A stretch of DNA of 32,601 nt from Muribaculaceae bacterium Isolate-002 (NCI). Lineage in GTDB: Bacteria; Bacteroidota; Bacteroidia; Bacteroidales; Muribaculaceae. The translations under genes and the position numbers were made by a program. The notes beneath the pieces are model-generated. The model saw only the letters and a list, made by a program, of their open reading frames with translations, was not told the DNA's origin and ran no database searches. This document shows, piece by piece, positions 15,242 through 24,600 of the stretch; position 1 is the first letter of the stretch, and each line of letters begins with the position of its first letter. Location: contig SCEG01000037.1 in the NCBI GenBank assembly GCA_004102805.1, positions 1 through 32,601 of the forward strand, in the 5' to 3' direction.

Positions 15242-17164
15242 TTAATGTGGTGTTTTTGTGTTAAAATCGGCGTGGAATGCGGTGTCTCGGGGTGTCAGGA
15301 GGCCTTCGTCGACGAGTTGCCGGATGGTGGCGACGGCTGTTGCGGCGGGTAGCCGGAGGGCTTCGGCGAGAGAGTCGACGGTGATGCCTCCGGGCTGTGA
15401 TGCGAGAGCAATGGCGCGTTGGCGCAGGGTGGCATCGCCGTTGTGGGAGGTGTTTTTTCTGTCGGCGCGGCAGATGTCGCATTTGCCGCAGGGTGAGGTC
15501 GGGTTTTCGCCGAAGTAGCGTAGCATGGTGTTGACGCGGCAGCCGTCGTGGCCGAATGCGAAGCGTCGCACGGCGTCGATGCGCAGCTGCATGCGCCGGC
15601 GCTGGTCCTCGTAGACGGCGCGAGGGAAAAGGAGGTGCTTCGGCTCCTCGCGCGAGGTGGTGAACAGGATGTAGGGTGAGGTCTGCCGCGGGATGTAGTG
15701 GAGCACGTGCATGCGGGTGAGCAGGAGCATGTTTTCGTAGACGGTCTGTTCGGAGATGGCGAGATGGCGGGCGAGAAGCGGCTCGCTGATTATTTCATAG
15801 TCGGCGAATATGCCGGTTGAGGTGCGCAGCAGAGCCTGCAGCACGCGGTCGGCTGTGTCGGGGAGTTCGAGATCGTATAGCTCGTGGCGCTGCATCAGCA
15901 CCATGACACGAGAGCGGGTGGTGACTTCGTCGGAATAGTCGATGTAGCCGGCCTGAGAGAGCAGACGCAGAGCCGGTGCCACGACACGCGGATGGTAGCC
16001 GAAGCGGGTGCAGAATAGCGAGATGTTGAATTCGAACACTTTGTTGTAGCCTTCGCCGACGGCTATGTCGAGAAAATTGCATGTCAGCTCGTAGATGCGG
16101 CGTATGGTGTCTTTTTCGGGGAAGGCTTCGGAGAGGCGGCGTGAGAGAGTGGCTTTGTCGTGGCGGCATGTGAGCAGCACGGCGAATGCGGGGAGTCCGT
16201 CGCGGCCGGCGCGGCCGGCTTCCTGATAGTATTCTTCGAGCGAGGGGGGGATGTCGCAGTGAATGACGAGGCGGACGTCGGGCTTGTCGATGCCCATGCC
16301 GAAGGCGTTGGTGGCTACGATTACGCGTATTTCTCCCGATTTCCATGCGTTCTGGCGCTCTTGTTTCTCTTCGGGAAGCAGTCCGGCGTGATAGAATGAG
16401 GCAGAGACGCCTTCGCGGAGGAGCATGTCGGCAAGTTCGCGGGTGCGTCGTCGTGAGCGCACGTAGACGATGGCCGTGCCGGGCACTTTTGACAGGATGT
16501 CGACGATTTTGCCCTCTTTGTAGTCGGTGTCGCGCACGATATATGATATGTTGTCGCGCGTGAAGCTGCGGCGGAACACGGCAGGATTGTCCATCGACAG
16601 GCGTGCGGCGATGTCATCGAGCACTTCAGGCGTGGCCGAGGCTGTCAGGGCGAGAACCGGCACCTTGGGGAACATCTGCCGCAGGGAGGCGATGCGGAGG
16701 TATGACGGGCGGAAGTCATACCCCCATTGTGATATGCAGTGAGCCTCGTCGACCACAATGAGGCTGATGTCGAAGAGGCGTATGGTGTCGGCAAACGACG
16801 GCGACTGCAGTTTCTCGGGTGAGATGTAGAGCAGCCGCGCCTTGCGGAGTCGGCATCGGTCGAGGGCGAGGTTGGTCTCGCGCAGCGTGAGTCCGGAGTG
16901 CAGGTAGACGGCGCGTATGCCTACGGCGTTGAGGTTGTCGACCTGGTCTTTCATCAGCGAGATGAGTGGGGTGACAACCACTGTAATGCCGGGAAGCAGC
17001 ATGGCCGGAACCTGGAATGTGACCGACTTGCCGCCCCCGGTGGGGAGGAGACCGATGGTGTCGCGCCCGGCGAGCACGGAGTCGATGATGTCGCGCTGCA
17101 GGGGTCGGAACGAGTCGTATCCCCAGTGTTTGCGGAGGATTTCTTCCGGAGAGGTCTGTATCAT
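15242..17164 (-). CDS. recQ: ATP-dependent DNA helicase RecQ
   Basis: A 3'-5' DNA helicase of 640 residues that unwinds DNA ends, gaps and junctions in recombination repair. Seen: Walker A PTGGGKS (41-47), [16 protein letters not shown] with DEAH at 139-142, ALTASAT, the second-domain block [15 protein letters not shown], and [12 protein letters not shown]. The RecQ-C zinc site is visible as an early Cys (TCRHD) and later CGKCDIC, then a winged-helix region. No HRDC domain is apparent; the tail is a short helix-turn-helix-like segment with [12 protein letters not shown]. Its start codon overlaps the recJ stop (ATGA at 17164-17161), so translation is probably coupled to recJ. Confidence 0.96.
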   Translation of the reverse strand: MIQTSPEEILRKHWGYDSFRPLQRDIIDSVLAGRDTIGLLPTGGGKSVTFQVPAMLLPGITVVVTPLISLMKDQVDNLNAVGIRAVYLHSGLTLRETNLALDRCRLRKARLLYISPEKLQSPSFADTIRLFDISLIVVDEAHCISQWGYDFRPSYLRIASLRQMFPKVPVLALTASATPEVLDDIAARLSMDNPAVFRRSFTRDNISYIVRDTDYKEGKIVDILSKVPGTAIVYVRSRRRTRELADMLLREGVSASFYHAGLLPEEKQERQNAWKSGEIRVIVATNAFGMGIDKPDVRLVIHCDIPPSLEEYYQEAGRAGRDGLPAFAVLLTCRHDKATLSRRLSEAFPEKDTIRRIYELTCNFLDIAVGEGYNKVFEFNISLFCTRFGYHPRVVAPALRLLSQAGYIDYSDEVTTRSRVMVLMQRHELYDLELPDTADRVLQALLRTSTGIFADYEIISEPLLARHLAISEQTVYENMLLLTRMHVLHYIPRQTSPYILFTTSREEPKHLLFPRAVYEDQRRRMQLRIDAVRRFAFGHDGCRVNTMLRYFGENPTSPCGKCDICRADRKNTSHNGDATLRQRAIALASQPGGITVDSLAEALRLPAATAVATIRQLVDEGLLTPRDTAFHADFNTKTPH

Positions 17165-18894
17165 CGGTTTGACGACGGGTGGATGCCTTTTATCTGGAGC
17201 TGAATGCTGTCGGATGCGTTGCGGTGCTTGTTTTCCTCGATGGTGTAGCAGATGTCAAACGTTTTTCCGGCGTGTATGTGGTCGAAGTGTCCGGCAAGGT
17301 TGAACGCTATGCCGTTGAACACTTTGCCCGAGGTGTCGTCGACGAGCTCGAGTTTGATATGCTCGAGCTGTTTGCCTACAAGTTTGCTTGTGCCGAAGTC
17401 GGTGACATTGCGTGTGCAGAACACCGGTTTCTGGTTGCCCGGCCCGAATGGGTTGAAACGCTTGAGCAGTGACAGCAGCCGCGGGGTGATGTCGGCGAAG
17501 GTGATGTAGGTGTCGATGTCGAGCTGCGGCGTGAGCTGCGTTGTCGTGATGTTGTTGGCGACGTATTCTTCGAAGCGTCGGGTGAATTCGGGGATATTCT
17601 CCTCTTTGAGGGAGAGGCCGACGGCGTAGGTGTGTCCGCCGAAATTCTCGAGGATATCGCGGGAGGCGTCGACAGCTTTGTAGATGTCAAATCCCTGGAC
17701 TGAGCGAGAGGAGCCTGTGGCGAGGCCGTTGGAGTGGGTCAGGACGACTGCCGGCTTGTAGTAGAGTTCGGTCAGGCGTGACGCCACGATGCCGATTATG
17801 CCGCGGTGCCACTCCTTGTTGTAGATGACAATCGACTTTTTGTCGGAATGTATCTCGTCGCGCAGGCTGAGTATGGCGTTGGCTTCCTCTGTGATGCGTT
17901 TGTCGAGCTCCTTGCGGTCTTTGTTATACTGGTCGATAGCCTTTGCTTTTTCAAGGGCGTCGGCAGCGTCGCGTGCCACGAGCAGGTCGACAGCCTCGCG
18001 TCCGCTCTGCATGCGTCCGGAGGCGTTGATGCGCGGGCCGATTTTGAATATTACGTCGGAGATGGTTATTTCGCGTCCCGACAGGCCGCTTATGCGCAAT
18101 ATAGCTCTGAGACCCATGTTGGGGTTGGAGTTGATGCGACGCAGACCGTGGTAGGTTAGAATGCGGTTTTCGCCTGTCATGGGCACGATGTCTGCCGCGA
18201 TGCTTACGGCCACGAGGTCGAGCATGCTTTCGAGGTCGATGGGGTTGATGCCGTTGGACATCGAGAAGCCCTGCATGAATTTGTATCCGACACCGCAGCC
18301 CGAAAGATGCTGATAGGGGTATGTCGAGCCTTCGAGCTTGGGGTTGAGGATTGCTGTTGCCGGCGGAAGCTCGTCGTCGGGGACATGGTGGTCGCAGATG
18401 ATGAAATCAATGCCGAGCGAGGCGGCATATCTGATTTCTTCGATAGCCTTTATGCCGCAGTCGAGGATGATTACGAGTTTTACACCCTGCTGGTGAAATT
18501 CGTCGATGACGCGGCGAGATATACCGTATCCCTCGTCGTAGCGCGTCGGGATATAGTAGTCGATGTTGGAATAGTAGTTGCGGAGATACTTGTAGACGAG
18601 CGACACGGCAGTCGTTCCGTCGACGTCGTAGTCTCCGTAGACCATAATGCGTTGTTTGCTACCCATGGCACGGTTGAGACGGGCCACTGCGAGGTCCATC
18701 TGCGGCATCAGAAAGGGGTCGTGAAGGTCGCGCAGCGAAGGGCTGAAGAATTGCTCAGCTTCTTTGACCGACGTCACTCCTCTCTGTACCAGGAGCTCGC
18801 AAATGGCAGGCGTGTCGGCGTAACGCTTTGCCAACGCGGTCTCCATTCTTTGTTCTTCGGGTGTCAAGGGTAAGTAATTCCATTTACTTATCAT
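17161..18894 (-). CDS. recJ: Single-stranded-DNA-specific exonuclease RecJ
   Basis: A 5'-3' exonuclease on single-stranded DNA, 577 residues, acting in RecF-pathway recombination, mismatch repair and base-excision repair. The DHH phosphoesterase motifs are clear: [12 protein letters not shown] (motif I), VIILDCG, and [14 protein letters not shown] (the DHH motif), followed by the DHHA1 region with [13 protein letters not shown] and GGHTYAVG, and a C-terminal OB-like domain ending in [18 protein letters not shown]. Two metal ions, usually Mn or Mg, are expected. First gene of a recJ-recQ pair; preceded by a long structured leader. Confidence 0.97.
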   Translation of the reverse strand: MISKWNYLPLTPEEQRMETALAKRYADTPAICELLVQRGVTSVKEAEQFFSPSLRDLHDPFLMPQMDLAVARLNRAMGSKQRIMVYGDYDVDGTTAVSLVYKYLRNYYSNIDYYIPTRYDEGYGISRRVIDEFHQQGVKLVIILDCGIKAIEEIRYAASLGIDFIICDHHVPDDELPPATAILNPKLEGSTYPYQHLSGCGVGYKFMQGFSMSNGINPIDLESMLDLVAVSIAADIVPMTGENRILTYHGLRRINSNPNMGLRAILRISGLSGREITISDVIFKIGPRINASGRMQSGREAVDLLVARDAADALEKAKAIDQYNKDRKELDKRITEEANAILSLRDEIHSDKKSIVIYNKEWHRGIIGIVASRLTELYYKPAVVLTHSNGLATGSSRSVQGFDIYKAVDASRDILENFGGHTYAVGLSLKEENIPEFTRRFEEYVANNITTTQLTPQLDIDTYITFADITPRLLSLLKRFNPFGPGNQKPVFCTRNVTDFGTSKLVGKQLEHIKLELVDDTSGKVFNGIAFNLAGHFDHIHAGKTFDICYTIEENKHRNASDSIQLQIKGIHPSSNR

Positions 18895-19134
18895 TTATGT
18901 TGTTTTTTTATTATCATGGCAGGGGCGTGACCGGTTAAGATACACGCTTAGACCGTGGCCGGTGTCGGTAGTGACTTGGCCGCGGAGGAGAGAGTCAAGT
19001 GGTCGGGGAGATTAAGGCCTGCTCCTGAGTCATAAAAACGGAGCGATAAGCAATGGCGGGATGCCTTGTGCCGCAGGTTCTCGGCGTGAATGCGGAGAGA
19101 GGCCGATGGAAACTGCGGGCACTATTATACCACT
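18895..19134 (-). promoter_or_regulatory. Long structured leader of recJ
   Basis: About 240 nt between a TAAATTTG promoter box and the recJ start, without a gene. On the minus strand it forms four successive hairpins: TGCC-C-GCAG/CTGCGGCA enclosing TCGGC/GCCGA (19069-19121); AAGGC/GCCTT enclosing GCTCC/GGAGC (19014-19067); GGCC..GTC/GAC..GGCC (18957-18981); and CGGT-C-TAAG/CTTAACCG (18932-18955). No T-run follows, so it reads through into recJ. I cannot match it to a known riboswitch. It may be a cis-regulatory leader or an RNA processed from it. Confidence 0.5.
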
Positions 19135-19140
19135 ATCACG

Positions 19141-19148
19141 CAAATTTA
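19141..19148 (-). promoter_or_regulatory. Candidate recJ promoter -7 box
   Basis: TAAATTTG on the minus strand matches TAnnTTTG exactly; the -33 position is poor. It would start transcription near 19134. Confidence 0.55.
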
Positions 19149-19237
19149 CATAAAATATTCCGATTATCTATCGGCGTCAATCTGTTTTGGGCGCGAAATA
19201 GTATAAAATAGTGTTAAATATTCAAAAACGTAAGTGG

Positions 19238-20347
19238 TCAGATGCGGGTGATATCGGGGGTGTTGCGGATGTGGACGTCCATCTGCGGGAAGGGGAAATT
19301 GATGCCGTGGGCGGGTAATTCGTTGTAGATGCGCTCGTTGTAGTCGTAGAAAACGTCCCAGTAGTTTGAGCTTTCTACCCATGCGCGCACTTGCAGCTGT
19401 ATGCTTGAGTCGGCAAGCTGGTTGACTACAACTGAAGGATTGCGTGTGACCCTCGGTTTGAGTGCTCTGATGTTGTGGTCGTGGGCTTCCTGCCAGCGGT
19501 CGAGGGCTTCTTTTACTTTTGCCTTGCGGGTGAAGAGCCGTTTGAAGAATCCGGGTTTGCGCGGTTCGTGCACGATGTCGGCATGGTCGGCCGGATTTTC
19601 ATCGGTCTGCTCTTCTTCAAGATGAAGCTCGTCGGCCGACTCTCGAATGATGCGGTGGTCGTCGGTGAACATGTCGAGAATTGCGTCGCGGGCCACGCTT
19701 ACGGAGTCGCCGTAAGATATCGCAACGTCCCATGATACGCGCCGATATTCCTCGCGCGACCAGTTGTTGACGCTTGATGTCGACAGGCCTCCGTTGGGTA
19801 TTATGATCGCCTTGTTGTCGTAGGTGGTGATCACGGTGTGGAATATCTGTATCTCACGCACAGTGCCTGCATATCCCTGGGCCTCGATATAATCGCCGAC
19901 CTTGTAGGGCTTGAGCAGGAGTATGAGCACTCCGCCGGCAAAATTCTGGAGCGTGCCGCTCAGAGCCATACCGATGGCGACACCGGCCGATGCGAACAGG
20001 GCGAGGAACGAACTGGTCTCTATGCCGAGAATGCCTATGACGGTTATTATCAGGATGAAGTATAATACAATCCTGATGAAGCTTAGTATGAATGTGGTGA
20101 GAGAGTTGTCGACATGACGGCGCACGAGCACTGATGTGACTATGCGGTAGATGCGGCGTATGATGAATTTGCCGATGTAGAAGACAGCGATGGCTATCGC
20201 CACGTCGATGGCGAAATTGACGAGGCGCTGCGAGAGGTCGGAGATGAAATCATTGAATGAAAAATTCTTCAGTTGCTCGATGCCTTCGTTTATGTCGATA
20301 TCCTTTACAGGGTTGGTGTCGGTCGGATTGTCTTGGAAGAAAAACAT
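19238..20347 (-). CDS. MscS-family mechanosensitive ion channel
   Basis: A membrane channel of 369 residues that opens under membrane tension to release solutes on hypo-osmotic shock. Three hydrophobic segments (about 44-66, 84-107, 113-141) are followed by the conserved soluble start KPYKVGDYIE and the beta-domain IIIPNGGLSTSSVNNWS. The third segment is the Gly/Ala-rich pore helix (SAGVAIGMALSG). An acidic and then basic stretch of about 65 residues (about 234-300) is inserted in the C-terminal cytoplasmic domain. The ATG at 20347 was chosen because the open frame upstream lies inside the clostripain gene. It begins 20 bp after that gene, so the two are likely cotranscribed. Confidence 0.93.
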   Translation of the reverse strand: MFFFQDNPTDTNPVKDIDINEGIEQLKNFSFNDFISDLSQRLVNFAIDVAIAIAVFYIGKFIIRRIYRIVTSVLVRRHVDNSLTTFILSFIRIVLYFILIITVIGILGIETSSFLALFASAGVAIGMALSGTLQNFAGGVLILLLKPYKVGDYIEAQGYAGTVREIQIFHTVITTYDNKAIIIPNGGLSTSSVNNWSREEYRRVSWDVAISYGDSVSVARDAILDMFTDDHRIIRESADELHLEEEQTDENPADHADIVHEPRKPGFFKRLFTRKAKVKEALDRWQEAHDHNIRALKPRVTRNPSVVVNQLADSSIQLQVRAWVESSNYWDVFYDYNERIYNELPAHGINFPFPQMDVHIRNTPDITRI

Positions 20348-20367
20348 GGTGCGTGGTATGGTTTTAA

Positions 20368-21525
20368 TTATCTTTCGAGGGCCGATGCGACGTCGGCGGC
20401 CCATTGCAGGTTGTCGTAGTTGTAACGGGCTGTTGTGGAGAAGCCGGGCAGATAGGTCGACAGGCCGGAGTGGTGTGTCAGCTGCAATGTGTTCCACAGC
20501 CGCGGAGTGGAAGCCTTGTAGACGACGGCAGCGTCAAGGGCGTTGTCGAAGTCGGCTTTTAGTGCGGGAAAAGGTGCGGCCAGGTCATCGACATATTGTC
20601 CGAAATCGAAAATATAACATGACGAGGTCATGAATTGTTGAGGCGTGAACCCTTCGGAATTTACGTTGTTGGCGGAGTAGACGGCGCGTGTGGCGTCGGC
20701 CAGGGCGTCGAGGGCGTCGGTGTCGATTACTGATATCGTGCAGGTGCGGTTCATGCCCTGTAGCGCGTTGTAGGAGTCGAATGTCGTGCGGGCGGCGGCA
20801 ACCAGGTCGGCGTCAGGTTTCAGGAGATGCCGCAGCGTCTCGTCGTAGGGCATGCCGTTGGATGGCAGTTCGGTCGATGATGCCACGATATGGTCAGCGC
20901 AGTGACGCAGTTCGTAAGCAATCTCTACTCCGGCCATGTAGCAGCAGTCGAAATAAATGTAGTCGAAGCCGCGGTCGCGCAAAATGCCGGCAAGTGTGGT
21001 GACATTCATGTATCGGCCGCCGTCGTCGCCGAATGACAATGCCGACACGCCTCCGTTGCCGGCTTCAGCGGTAAGCGTGGCAGGCTGTTCGATGCCGTTC
21101 TCAATCCAGCCGCTGCCGTGACTCCAGAGTATGAGTCCGTAGCGTTGTGCCGGCGCCTGACGCATGAAGTCGCTTATCACCCGGTCCATGCGTGAGGATG
21201 ATACGGATGATTGGGTGGTGTTGTAGCCGATGACGGTGTGTTCGCCTTCCGGCGTTATTTCCAGAAGAGCCGGAGCGTAGTTGCGGCCGTGGTGGTAGAC
21301 GAAAAGGCGGGAGTCGCCGAAATCGCCCTGTTGCGCGGCAATCACCATCTCGTTGAGGTCGGCAGCGTCAAAACCCGCTGCACCCAGGGAATTGTTGGCA
21401 ACCATATAGACGAGCACAGCGCGCTGCACTTCGGTCACCTCCGGAGCGTCATAGCCGTGGGAGCAGCCGGTCGCAGTCATTGCGGCCACGATTATGGAAA
21501 ATATTTTAAAAAGCAGATTTCTCAT
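20368..21525 (-). CDS. Clostripain-family (C11) cysteine peptidase lipoprotein
   Basis: A predicted cell-surface cysteine protease of 385 residues. Lipoprotein signal (lipobox TATGC, Cys21). The clostripain fold is shown by LVYMVANNSLG, the catalytic His in LILWSHGSGW (His136), and the catalytic Cys in YFDCCYMAGVE (Cys195 by position after the Asp, with an extra adjacent Cys194). Clostripain family members usually cut after Arg or Lys; specificity here is not known. About 385 residues is typical of Bacteroidetes members. The -7 box lies so near the ATG that the mRNA may be nearly leaderless. Followed closely by the MscS channel gene. Confidence 0.93.
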   Translation of the reverse strand: MRNLLFKIFSIIVAAMTATGCSHGYDAPEVTEVQRAVLVYMVANNSLGAAGFDAADLNEMVIAAQQGDFGDSRLFVYHHGRNYAPALLEITPEGEHTVIGYNTTQSSVSSSRMDRVISDFMRQAPAQRYGLILWSHGSGWIENGIEQPATLTAEAGNGGVSALSFGDDGGRYMNVTTLAGILRDRGFDYIYFDCCYMAGVEIAYELRHCADHIVASSTELPSNGMPYDETLRHLLKPDADLVAAARTTFDSYNALQGMNRTCTISVIDTDALDALADATRAVYSANNVNSEGFTPQQFMTSSCYIFDFGQYVDDLAAPFPALKADFDNALDAAVVYKASTPRLWNTLQLTHHSGLSTYLPGFSTTARYNYDNLQWAADVASALER

Positions 21526-21533
21526 AAACTATG

Positions 21534-21560
21534 CAAAGATAGTGAAAATATCCGATACCC
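21534..21560 (-). promoter_or_regulatory. Promoter of the clostripain gene
   Basis: On the minus strand TATCTTTG (21541-21534) with a TTTC about 19 bp upstream. The expected start of transcription is within a few bases of the ATG at 21525. Confidence 0.65.
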
Positions 21561-21625
21561 GAAATAATATGCCGCGGCAGATGTCAACAGGCTGTCGCGA
21601 TGTTGCGGGAATGGAAAAAAAATTG

Positions 21626-21633
21626 TAACTTCG
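21626..21633 (+). promoter_or_regulatory. Candidate purL promoter -7 box
   Basis: TAACTTCG, one base off TAnnTTTG, 33 bp before the purL ATG, with a TTGC about 20 bp upstream. I see no guanine riboswitch or obvious PurR-type palindrome. Confidence 0.5.
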
Positions 21634-21666
21634 CGGCGGAAACCCAATCATCACGTTCAGCAACGC

Positions 21667-24600
21667 ATGGTAATATTTTTCAAAAAAGGGACCGGCTTGA
21701 TCTATGGTATTGAGACCGATCATCGCTTTAACGAGCAAGAGATTGAGCGCCTTACATGGCTGCTCTCGGGTGCAAAACCCTTGTCATCAACTTCAGTAAA
21801 AGGGGTTTATCGCGGCCCGCGAAAGGAGATGATAACCCCCTGGAGCACAAATGCCGTAGAAATCACCCAGAATATGGGTCTGAGCGGCATCACACGTATC
21901 GAACAGTTTGTCAGGACAGAGCCTGATGCCGATTACGACCGCATGCTCTACCGCATATATGACGGCATAAACTCGCGGGTGTTTGACACAGACCGCAAGC
22001 CCGAGGAGGTGGTGCATATTACCGACATACGTGAATATAACAAGGCCGAAGGTCTGGCGCTGTCGCCCGACGAGGAACAGTATCTCGACGACCTGTCGAA
22101 AAAACTCGGCCGCAATCTTACCGACAGTGAGGTGTTCGGCTTCTCGCAGGTCAACTCAGAGCATTGCCGTCACAAGATTTTCAACGGCACGTTCGTAATC
22201 GACGGAGAGGAGAAGCCGCTGTCGCTCTTCAAGTTAATCAAAAAGACATCGCAGGAAAACAAAAATTCGCTCGTTTCGGCCTATAAGGACAACGTAGCTT
22301 TTGTAAAAGGTCCGAAAGTGGAGCAGTTTTCACCGTTGCATCCCGACCGCCCGGATTATTTCGGCGTAAAAGATATCGAGACAGTGATCTCGCTCAAGGC
22401 GGAGACTCACAACTTCCCCACGACTGTAGAGCCGTTTAACGGCGCAGCGACAGGAACCGGAGGCGAGATACGCGACCGTCTCGGCGGAGGAAAAGCGTCG
22501 TTGCCTATCGCCGGAACCGCCGTTTACATGACGTCGTATCCCCGTCTTAGCCCTGAACACCGTTACGAGCTGATGCTCAACCCGCGTGTATGGCTCTACC
22601 AGACGCCCGCCGATATCCTGATAAAGGCATCAAACGGAGCGTCGGATTTCGGAAATAAATTCGGTCAGCCCCTTATCTGCGGCTCGCTTCTTACTTTCGA
22701 ACATGAGGAGGAAGGCCGTTTCTATGCCTACGACAAGGTGATTATGCTTGCCGGCGGTGTTGGCTTCGCCGCAAAGAAAGATGCTCTCAAAGGCGTGCCC
22801 GGCGCAGGAGAGAAAGTTGTGGTGATGGGCGGAGACAACTACCGCATCGGTATGGGTGGCGGCGCAGTGTCGTCGGTCGAGACCGGACAATATGCCAACG
22901 CCATCGAGCTGAATGCCGTGCAGCGTGCCAATCCCGAGATGCAGAAGCGCGTGGCTAATGTGATACGCGCTCTCGCTGAAGATGACGTTAACCCCATCAT
23001 ATCAATCCACGACCACGGCGCCGGCGGTCATCTCAACGCTCTGTCGGAACTGGTTGAGGCTACCGGCGGACATATCGACCTCGACGCTCTTCCTGTCGGC
23101 GACAAGACACTGTCGGCCAAAGAGATTGTCGGCAATGAAAGCCAGGAGCGAATGGGCTTTGTCATCAATGCAAAAGATATACCTTATGTCGAACGTATCG
23201 CCCAGCGTGAGCGCGCTCCGCTCTATGTGGTAGGCGAGACGACCGACGACGACCGCTTCGTGTTTGAGGATAAAGAGGGCAACCGTCCCATCGACCTCGC
23301 CATGGAGGATATGTTCGGCAACTCGCCCAAGACGGTGATGCGTGACAATACGGTAAACCGCACGTATGCCGCGGCCGATACCGACGAAAGCCATATCGAC
23401 GAATATCTGCGCGGAGTGCTCTCGCTCGAGGCTGTGGCCTGCAAAGACTGGCTCACCAACAAGGTAGACCGTTCCGTGACCGGCAAAGTGGCCCGTCAGC
23501 AGTGTCAGGGAGAGATACAGCTGCCTCTCAGCGACTGCGGCGTTGTGGCGCTCGACTATAACGGACATGCCGGTATCGCCACTTCTATCGGCCACGCGCC
23601 TCAGGTAGCGCTTGCCGACTCGGCGAAGGGCTCGGTGATGGCTGTTGCCGAATCGCTGACCAACATCGCCGGCGCGAATCTTGCCAAAGGATTGAAGTCG
23701 GTATCATTGTCAGCCAACTGGATGTGGCCTTGCAAAAACGAAGGCGAAGATGCTGCGCTTTACCGTGCGGTTGAGGCTTGTTCTGACTTTGCGTGCGCTC
23801 TCGGCATCAATATACCCACCGGAAAGGACTCTCTGTCGATGACGCAGAAATATGGCGAAAACAAAGTGTTCTCGCCAGGCACTGTGATTATCTCGGCCGC
23901 GGGAGAAGTGGCCGATGTGCGCCGCACGCTATCGCCTGTGCTCTCGCCCCGTGTGTCGACTCTTTATTATATAGACTTCTCATCTGACGCCTTGCGTCTT
24001 GGCGGTTCGGCACTCTACCAGTCGCTCAACAAGGTCGGATCTGATGCTCCCACAGTGGCAGATGCTGCCAAGTTTGCAGCTGCATTCGAGGCTATGCAGA
24101 AGCTTGTCAAGCAGCGCAAGCTCCTTGCCGCCCACGACGTCTCGGCCGGAGGTCTGGTGACGACGCTTCTCGAGATGACCTTCGCCAACACCACCGGCGG
24201 TGTGTTCTTCCATACCACAGGCTTCAAGATGTATGGCGAGGAAGATCTCGTGAAAATACTATTCGCCGAAAACCCGGCTATGGTTATCCAGGTCGATGAC
24301 CGTAAGAAAGCATCTGTCGAAAAGATACTTGACGACGTCGGCGTTAAATATTTCCCCATCGGTTATCCCACCGACGAGCGTACGGTGATGATTGAGCATG
24401 GCGAGAAAGAACTGCTCCTCGGCATCGACTATCTCCGCGATGTATGGTTCGAGACATCATATCTGCTCGACCGCCTGCAGAGCGGCGCGGAGTGCGCGGC
24501 AATGCGTTTCGAGAACTACAAGAAGCAGCCCATACGCTACCGCATACCGGCATCGTTCAAGGGCACGGTGGACGCTCTCGGACTTGACCGCCGCCACAAG

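Noticed and set aside
19180..19225. dif-like sequence GCGCGAAATAG...GTGTTAAAT downstream of the MscS gene
   Set aside because: Resembles part of the E. coli dif core, but the two half-sites do not fit the 11-6-11 layout; the similarity is mostly AT-rich direct repeats of AAATAGT.
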